The notes under the pieces are model-generated. The model did not search any database. It had not been told where the DNA came from and saw only the letters and a program-made list of their open reading frames with translations. From Desulfotignum sp. (lineage in GTDB: Bacteria; Desulfobacterota; Desulfobacteria; Desulfobacterales; Desulfobacteraceae), in contig JAABRW010000444.1 of NCBI GenBank assembly GCA_011390695.1, positions 1 to 8,822 on the forward strand: 8,822 bases of DNA, written 5' to 3'. Every line of letters starts with the position of its first letter. Position 1 is the first letter of the stretch. A program made the translations under genes and the position numbers. Shown here in pieces: positions 5,590-8,822 of this stretch.

Positions 5590-7110
5590 TTACGGCCTGC
5601 AATCGTTTCTGGCTTTGAACACCATATTCACAAACGCCACCGCTTTTTCCTCCATTTGACCGATTTGGGTTTCCACCCGCCGGGACAAAAGCGTGTGAAA
5701 CAGCATGATCGGGATGGCCACGGTCAGCCCCAGCATGGTGGTGACCAGGGCCTCTGAAATCCCGCCGGACATCATTTTCGGATCCCCGGCCCCGTAATAG
5801 GTGATCACATGAAAGGTGTTGATCATGCCGGTGACCGTGCCCAGCAGCCCCAGCAGCGGAGCAATGGCCGCCAGCATGCCCAGGGTGGACACAAAACGCT
5901 CGATGGCTGGAATCTCCCCGAGTATCGCCTCCTGGAGGGCATTTTCCATATCCTGGCGGGTGTGGTCCCGGAATGCCAGGGCCGTGAGCAGAATCCCGGG
6001 TATCCATTTGTTTTTCCGGGACCGGCACAGGGCCTCGCACCCCTCCCAGTCCCCGGCAGCCACCAGGGACCGGAGCTTGTCCATGAACGGTTCCGATTTC
6101 ATCTGTTTGCGGAAGAAAAACACCAGCCGCTCCAGCAGGATGACCATGGCCAGTCCCAGGATGCCCAGGATGGGCCACACAATGGGACCGCCCTTTGGGA
6201 CCTGGTCTGCCAGGTCCAATTCCAGGGTGTACTGGCGCAGGGCTGTTCCCCGGGAGATGTCCACCGGCACATCCGGCCGCTCCCCGGCCAGATACGCCTG
6301 TATCCGGGCCACGGTGCCGGTATCCGGCAGCCGTGACAGGGCAAAAAACCGCTGGCTGGCATCAGAATACAGCAAAAATCCCATCTCCAGCTCCCTATCA
6401 TCCGCGGATTCCAGCACATAGATACCGGTAAAATTGCCCAGCATCAGGATCCGGGCTTCCCGGTCCAGGCCCTGGCGGTCGATGATGGTACCGGACACGG
6501 TCCGGACCTGCCCTGCGGTGGATATTTCATGAAACCAGGCATCGGCCATGGCACGGATATCTGTCATGGAGGGAAACCGGTCCTCATGGATCACCGGGGC
6601 CAGAAACCCGTGGCGATTCTCAAACAGGGCGCTCTGGGGGCTTTGTATCAGCAGCCCTTCCAGGTCTTTGGCCGCGCTGCGGATAAATCCGGACAACTCG
6701 CGGTTTTCCGCCCGGGATTGGGCCAGTTCTTCCAGCAGGGTCTCTTTGACCGCCTGCCGGCCCTGGACCTGCTGTGCCAGTTCCTTGTTATCTTTTTCCA
6801 GGTCTTTTTTCCGGTTTTTGAGGTCCTGGATGGCAGTGGTCAGGGCATCTTTGTCCTGTTTGATCTGCCGGGTCCGCTCCTGTGCCTCGGCTTTTGCTCT
6901 GGCCAGTTCCTGCCGGGCCTTTTCTTGCATCCGGGCGCGTTTTCCCTCCTGGACGGCAAAAGACTGGCGCATGTCCCGGGCCGCCACCCCGGACGGGCAG
7001 AAGCAAATCAGAAAAATCAGGCAGGCCAGGAAGATCAACACACTGTCCTGGAAGGCATTTTCCTTTTTGATCAATGATTTCATAAGACAGGCAGGATTCA
7101 TAAGATTCAT
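5590..7110 (-). CDS. TtpC-like MotA/TolQ/ExbB protein with periplasmic coiled-coil half
   Basis: A 506-residue protein combining an exported N-terminal half with an ExbB-like membrane half. The start is the ATG at 7110, five bases after GGAGG; the GTG at 7125 lies upstream of that site and is unlikely. Order: signal or anchor helix (about 23-41, VAA near 42-44), long Lys/Glu/Gln-rich coiled coil (about 50-138), a periplasmic domain (about 140-305), a membrane helix (307-333), a cytoplasmic segment, and two ExbB-type helices (about 410-433 with LLGLLGTVTGM, and 449-476 with EALVTTMLGLTVAIP). Vibrio TtpC, which TonB2-dependent uptake needs in addition to ExbB2/ExbD2/TonB2, has this architecture and gene position. 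The 5' end is 11 nt from the DUF3450 stop and the 3' end is 3 nt from exbB. The periplasmic half resembles the neighbouring DUF3450 protein. The assignment by architecture and synteny is strong; the mechanism is inferred. Confidence 0.9.
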   Translation of the reverse strand: MNLMNPACLMKSLIKKENAFQDSVLIFLACLIFLICFCPSGVAARDMRQSFAVQEGKRARMQEKARQELARAKAEAQERTRQIKQDKDALTTAIQDLKNRKKDLEKDNKELAQQVQGRQAVKETLLEELAQSRAENRELSGFIRSAAKDLEGLLIQSPQSALFENRHGFLAPVIHEDRFPSMTDIRAMADAWFHEISTAGQVRTVSGTIIDRQGLDREARILMLGNFTGIYVLESADDRELEMGFLLYSDASQRFFALSRLPDTGTVARIQAYLAGERPDVPVDISRGTALRQYTLELDLADQVPKGGPIVWPILGILGLAMVILLERLVFFFRKQMKSEPFMDKLRSLVAAGDWEGCEALCRSRKNKWIPGILLTALAFRDHTRQDMENALQEAILGEIPAIERFVSTLGMLAAIAPLLGLLGTVTGMINTFHVITYYGAGDPKMMSGGISEALVTTMLGLTVAIPIMLFHTLLSRRVETQIGQMEEKAVAFVNMVFKARNDCRP

Positions 7111-7121
7111 TTTCGCCTCCT

Positions 7122-7916
7122 TCACGGGACTGCCAGCCGGCCCAGCGGCAGGTCCAGAATACCGGCAGTCCGCCGTTTCAAAGCGATCTCCACCGCTGCG
7201 GATACCGCCGGAACCAACCGGTCATCCAGACGGCGCCACTGCTGCTCCCCCACATCGAACACAGCAGCCTCCTGTCCATCCAGAGACAGATAATACAGGC
7301 TGATGCGGCCCAGCCGGAAAATCTGGCCGGACACCTTTTGATCCGCCAGCAGGATCCGGTCGTGGTAAACCTCGATGGTATTGCCGTACTCTGCTTCAAT
7401 GCCCAATGCTTCCATGGTCTTGCGGAATTTTTCCGCCACCGGCACCTCGGGATCATCCATGAGCACGGCCAGTTTTTCCAGGCGAATGCTTCTCTCCTCC
7501 GGCAGAAACGGGATATCATCGGTCACAAACCGGGTCAGTTTTTCCTGCACATCTGCCAGAAACGGCAGCAATTCCTCCCGGACCTGCCGGGTCTGCGTTT
7601 TTTCCTGTTCCAGCTGTTCAACCTCCTGCCCGAGTGCGGCAGACTTGTCCGACAACCGCTTGTTTTCAGCTTCCAGAATCTCATTTTCCGCCGTGAGCCG
7701 GTCATACTCGGCCGCAAGTTTTGCCCTTTGGGCATCCCATTTTTCCTGCTCCTTCTGGGATGCCTGGCGCACATCAATGGAATTTTTCACATGCTTTTCC
7801 ACGACTGCGGCCGTGTCTGCCGCCGGTTGTCCAAAAAACGGCCACAACAGCAACACCACCACCACAGCCGTCAGCACCTTTTGCCTGACAGCCCCACTTT
7901 TTCTACCCACCATCAT
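7122..7916 (-). CDS. DUF3450 periplasmic coiled-coil protein
   Basis: A 264-residue exported protein, first gene of the TonB2-type operon. A signal peptide is visible: positive n-region (Arg5, Lys6, Arg11, Lys13), hydrophobic core 14-28, likely cleavage near PAADTAA (31-37). Then a long Glu/Lys/Gln coiled coil (about 38-130), the DUF3450 landmark DIPFLPEERSIRLEKL (134-149), and a C-terminal globular part (about 160-264) with VSGQIFRLGRISLYYLSLDG. The start is the ATG at 7916, eight bases after AGGAG; the second ATG (7913) is possible. DUF3450 genes commonly sit upstream of ttpC-exbB-exbD-tonB-TPR sets in Gammaproteobacteria; the molecular role is not established, though a periplasmic partner of the TtpC-like protein is reasonable. 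The likely promoter is at 8040-8067. Confidence 0.9.
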   Translation of the reverse strand: MMVGRKSGAVRQKVLTAVVVVLLLWPFFGQPAADTAAVVEKHVKNSIDVRQASQKEQEKWDAQRAKLAAEYDRLTAENEILEAENKRLSDKSAALGQEVEQLEQEKTQTRQVREELLPFLADVQEKLTRFVTDDIPFLPEERSIRLEKLAVLMDDPEVPVAEKFRKTMEALGIEAEYGNTIEVYHDRILLADQKVSGQIFRLGRISLYYLSLDGQEAAVFDVGEQQWRRLDDRLVPAVSAAVEIALKRRTAGILDLPLGRLAVP

Positions 7917-7985
7917 ATCAGCATCTCCTGTTCTGAATCATCCATAAACAAAAAAACCACAAAGCTATCCCTTTAATAATCGGGG

Positions 7986-8002
7986 AAAACCTTCATGGTT
8001 TT
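7986..8002 (-). repeat. Small inverted repeat in the DUF3450 leader
   Basis: AAAACC and GGTTTT form a perfect 6-bp stem around a 5-nt loop, 70-86 nt before the DUF3450 start and downstream of the proposed promoter. It could be an operator or a leader hairpin; there is no T-run, so it is not a terminator. Confidence 0.4.
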
Positions 8003-8039
8003 ATTGAATCCTTCTTGGCTGCGTTGTGTTCCTGCATGA

Positions 8040-8067
8040 CTTACAATAACCGGTATCTGCCTGTCAA
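8040..8067 (-). promoter_or_regulatory. Probable promoter of the TonB2-type operon
   Basis: On the minus strand a perfect TTGACA (8062-8067), a 16-nt spacer, and TGTAAG (8040-8045, four of six matches). Transcription from about 8033 would give a leader of about 117 nt before the DUF3450 ATG. The -35 box lies one base after the U-tract of the upstream terminator, so the operon start is insulated from read-through. Confidence 0.5.
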
Positions 8068-8068
8068 C

Positions 8069-8106
8069 AAAAAAACCCGGAGAGTTGGATAAAGCTCCCC
8101 CGGGTT
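8069..8106 (-). terminator. Minus-strand rho-independent terminator without an assigned gene
   Basis: On the minus strand the hairpin has a 7-bp outer stem (8074-8080 with 8100-8106) and a 5-bp inner stem (8082-8086 with 8093-8097) separated by a small internal loop. It closes on a 6-nt loop and is followed by seven T (8075 down to 8069). It would stop leftward transcription, yet the flanking genes to the right all point rightward. Confidence 0.75.
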
Positions 8107-8121
8107 AATGCCTGAATTCTT

Positions 8122-8138
8122 TTTTCCGCAACGGAAAA
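8122..8138. repeat. Perfect 7-bp inverted repeat
   Basis: TTTTCCG and CGGAAAA flank a 3-nt loop (CAA). There is no T-run beyond it on either strand, so it is not a terminator by itself. It may be a hairpin inside the proposed minus-strand RNA or a protein-binding site upstream of the gene at 8223. Confidence 0.5.
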
Positions 8139-8162
8139 TGACACTACGAACATGGTCAACCG

Positions 8163-8176
8163 ATCATCAACATGAT
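8163..8176. repeat. 5-bp inverted repeat upstream of the DUF3786-like ORF
   Basis: ATCAT and ATGAT surround a 4-nt loop, about 50 nt before the ATG at 8223. It lies next to the possible minus-strand -10 box and could be an operator; short repeats of this size also occur by chance in AT-rich DNA. Confidence 0.3.
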
Positions 8177-8222
8177 AATATAGTTTTTTCCATATTGATT
8201 AAACAAAGGATTTTCACTGTTC

Positions 8223-8456
8223 ATGACATCCAAGGCACCGGTTTTTGAAAAAAGCTACCAGGACTATCTGGCCCGATTGGCCGGCCTGGACCTGACAAGA
8301 AAACAGGATCTTCTGGGAATCCGGGTAGAGGCACAAACCGTCGCCATCCCTTTTTTCAATGACGTATGTAAGGTCACACCTCGGAATATCACGAATCAAA
8401 AAGGCCGCCGGCATCCGTCTGGAATTCTGAAAAAAATTAAAAAATGGTTGACATAA
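8223..8456 (+). pseudogene. Truncated DUF3786-like protein, N-terminal part only
   Basis: A 77-residue frame. Its first 60 residues, with the pattern YQDYLARLAGLDL (12-24), LGIRVEAQTVAIPFFN (31-46) and VTPRNITNQKGRRHPS (51-66), resemble the start of DUF3786 proteins of anaerobic deltaproteobacteria, which are normally much longer (about 200 residues as I recall). The frame then ends in a low-complexity Lys-rich tail (ILKKIKKWLT) over an A-rich stretch, and no continuation is visible in the other plus frames. AAAGGA lies 12 nt before the ATG, a long spacing. The last codons, TTG ACA TAA, include the -35 box of the cold-shock gene promoter. I read it as a gene truncated by deletion or rearrangement; a functional short protein cannot be excluded. 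The family match is from memory of its pattern, hence moderate confidence. Confidence 0.5.
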
Positions 8457-8475
8457 ATTTCAAAGCCTGTATTAT
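8448..8475 (+). promoter_or_regulatory. Sigma70-type promoter of the cold-shock gene
   Basis: Perfect TTGACA at 8448-8453, a 16-nt spacer and TATTAT at 8470-8475 (five of six). Transcription from about 8482 gives a leader of roughly 100 nt that ends in a U-rich tract (about 8549-8569) directly before the AGGAGA ribosome site. Long leaders are usual for cspA-type genes, where they govern temperature-dependent mRNA stability and translation. Confidence 0.65.
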
Positions 8476-8583
8476 ACAAAGATGTTTCATTCTTTTCGGT
8501 GTTTATCAAGATCCAATCTGTGATTTATTCCTCAAAGTACGAAGCGAATTTTTTTTATTTTATTTTTTTAGGAGAATGCCAAC

Positions 8584-8787
8584 ATGGCGAATGGTACAGT
8601 AAAGTGGTTTAACGATGCAAAAGGGTTTGGATTTATTGAACAAGAAGACGGTGGAAATGATGTGTTTGTGCATCACTCAGGCATCAATGCCATGGGTTTC
8701 AAATCCCTCAATGAAGGGGACAGCGTTTCTTTTGACATCACCGAAGGCCAGCGCGGACCCGCTGCAACAAATGTGACTGTAAGATAA
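8584..8787 (+). CDS. Cold-shock domain protein, CspA family
   Basis: A complete 67-residue cold-shock domain protein, a five-stranded OB-fold that binds single-stranded RNA and DNA and acts as an RNA chaperone in the cytoplasm. RNP1 is KGFGFI (13-18) and RNP2 is VFVHH (27-31). Nucleic-acid-binding aromatics Trp8, Phe15, Phe17, Phe28 and His30 are in place, and the ending GPAATNVTV is typical. The start ATG lies eight bases after AGGAGA. It is a monocistronic gene with its own promoter at 8448 and a long U-rich leader; whether it is cold-induced cannot be told from sequence. The family has many paralogues, so no specific csp letter is assigned. The window ends 35 nt after the stop, before any clear terminator. 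Confidence 0.97.
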   Translation: MANGTVKWFNDAKGFGFIEQEDGGNDVFVHHSGINAMGFKSLNEGDSVSFDITEGQRGPAATNVTVR

Positions 8788-8822
8788 CCAGGGTGTAATC
8801 GCCCAGTTTATATAGTCTGACC

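Larger units (their letters stand above)
8069..8170 (-). ncRNA. Candidate small RNA ending at the orphan terminator
   Basis: The minus strand has TATATT (8177-8182, five of six) 18 nt after TTGTTT (8201-8206, a weak -35). A transcript from about 8170 would run through a 7-bp hairpin (8122-8138) and end at the U7 terminator (8069), giving about 100 nt. Hairpin-rich, gene-free and terminated, it has the layout of a bacterial small RNA. No family is recognised and there is no proof of transcription. The alternative is a relic terminator of a lost gene or a transcription barrier for the operon promoter. Confidence 0.35.
7917..8222. other. Structured intergenic region upstream of the TonB2-type operon
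   Basis: About 306 nt without a convincing gene. From left to right it holds a 6-bp hairpin (7986-8002), the probable operon promoter (8040-8067), a minus-strand terminator (8069-8106), a 7-bp hairpin with a 3-nt loop (8122-8138) and a 5-bp inverted repeat (8163-8176). A minus-strand small RNA ending at the terminator is possible. No Fur-box-like sequence was recognised, so iron control of the operon cannot be claimed from this region. Confidence 0.6.

Noticed and set aside
5573..6178. 201-codon minus-strand frame inside the TtpC-like gene
   Set aside because: It overlaps the TtpC-like coding region in another frame, and the His/Gly/Pro-rich product lacks the family motifs that the true frame shows.
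8068..8154. 29-codon minus-strand frame within the candidate small RNA
   Set aside because: No ribosome site, and the frame runs through the terminator stem and U-tract, so it would not be a normal coding sequence.
7917..8222. Fur box or other iron operator for the TonB2-type operon
   Set aside because: I looked for GATAATGATAATCATTATC-like repeats; only short AT-rich stretches such as TTTAATAATC are present, not a convincing match.
8214..8414. 66-codon minus-strand frame opposite the DUF3786-like ORF
   Set aside because: No ribosome site or family pattern, and the opposite strand shows the DUF3786-like pattern. It contains a few cysteines but no ordered motif.
8482..8523. Short frame starting at the predicted cold-shock transcription start
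   Set aside because: It would need leaderless translation of about 13 codons with no supporting motif; a chance ATG in the leader is more likely.

Overview
The window looks like chromosomal DNA of an anaerobic deltaproteobacterium, most plausibly a Desulfobacteraceae-type sulfate reducer. This is an inference from gene content: a flavin-dependent thymidylate synthase, a DUF3450/double-ExbB/TonB cluster, and a DUF3786-like fragment, a family I associate with Desulfobacterota. It also rests on codon and base composition. No rRNA, tRNA, insertion sequence or CRISPR array was seen.

Layout, left to right. (1) 1-1251, minus strand: a single-domain response regulator followed 3 nt later by a membrane histidine kinase whose C-terminus runs off the left edge. 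A consensus-like sigma70 promoter lies at 1421-1449. (2) 1529-1870, plus strand: a compact unit of promoter, strong ribosome binding site, a 54-residue charged protein with four cysteines, and a perfect-looking rho-independent terminator. (3) 1869-2474, minus: thyX. (4) 2574-7916, minus: a six-gene energy-transduction operon. In transcription order it encodes a periplasmic DUF3450 coiled-coil protein, a large TtpC-like ExbB/MotA/TolQ-family protein with a periplasmic coiled-coil half, ExbB, ExbD, TonB and a TPR protein. This is the gene order of the Vibrio-type TonB2/TtpC system. (5) 7917-8222: a structured, gene-poor spacer holding the likely operon promoter and a minus-strand terminator with no obvious gene to serve. 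(6) 8223-8787, plus: a short truncated DUF3786-like ORF whose last codons contain the -35 box of the following cold-shock protein gene.

How the genes work together. ExbB, ExbD and TonB should couple proton motive force to TonB-dependent outer-membrane receptors, none of which is in the window. In Vibrio the TtpC-type protein is an obligatory partner of TonB2, and the DUF3450 and TPR proteins would act as periplasmic or envelope-spanning accessories. The two-component pair, thyX, the small cysteine protein and the cold-shock gene are separate units. The most useful leads are the small cysteine protein, the orphan terminator that could end a small RNA, the Ser-x3-Asn in the TonB membrane helix in place of the usual Ser-x3-His, the similarity between the DUF3450 protein and the periplasmic half of the TtpC-like protein, and the promoter embedded in the truncated DUF3786 ORF.
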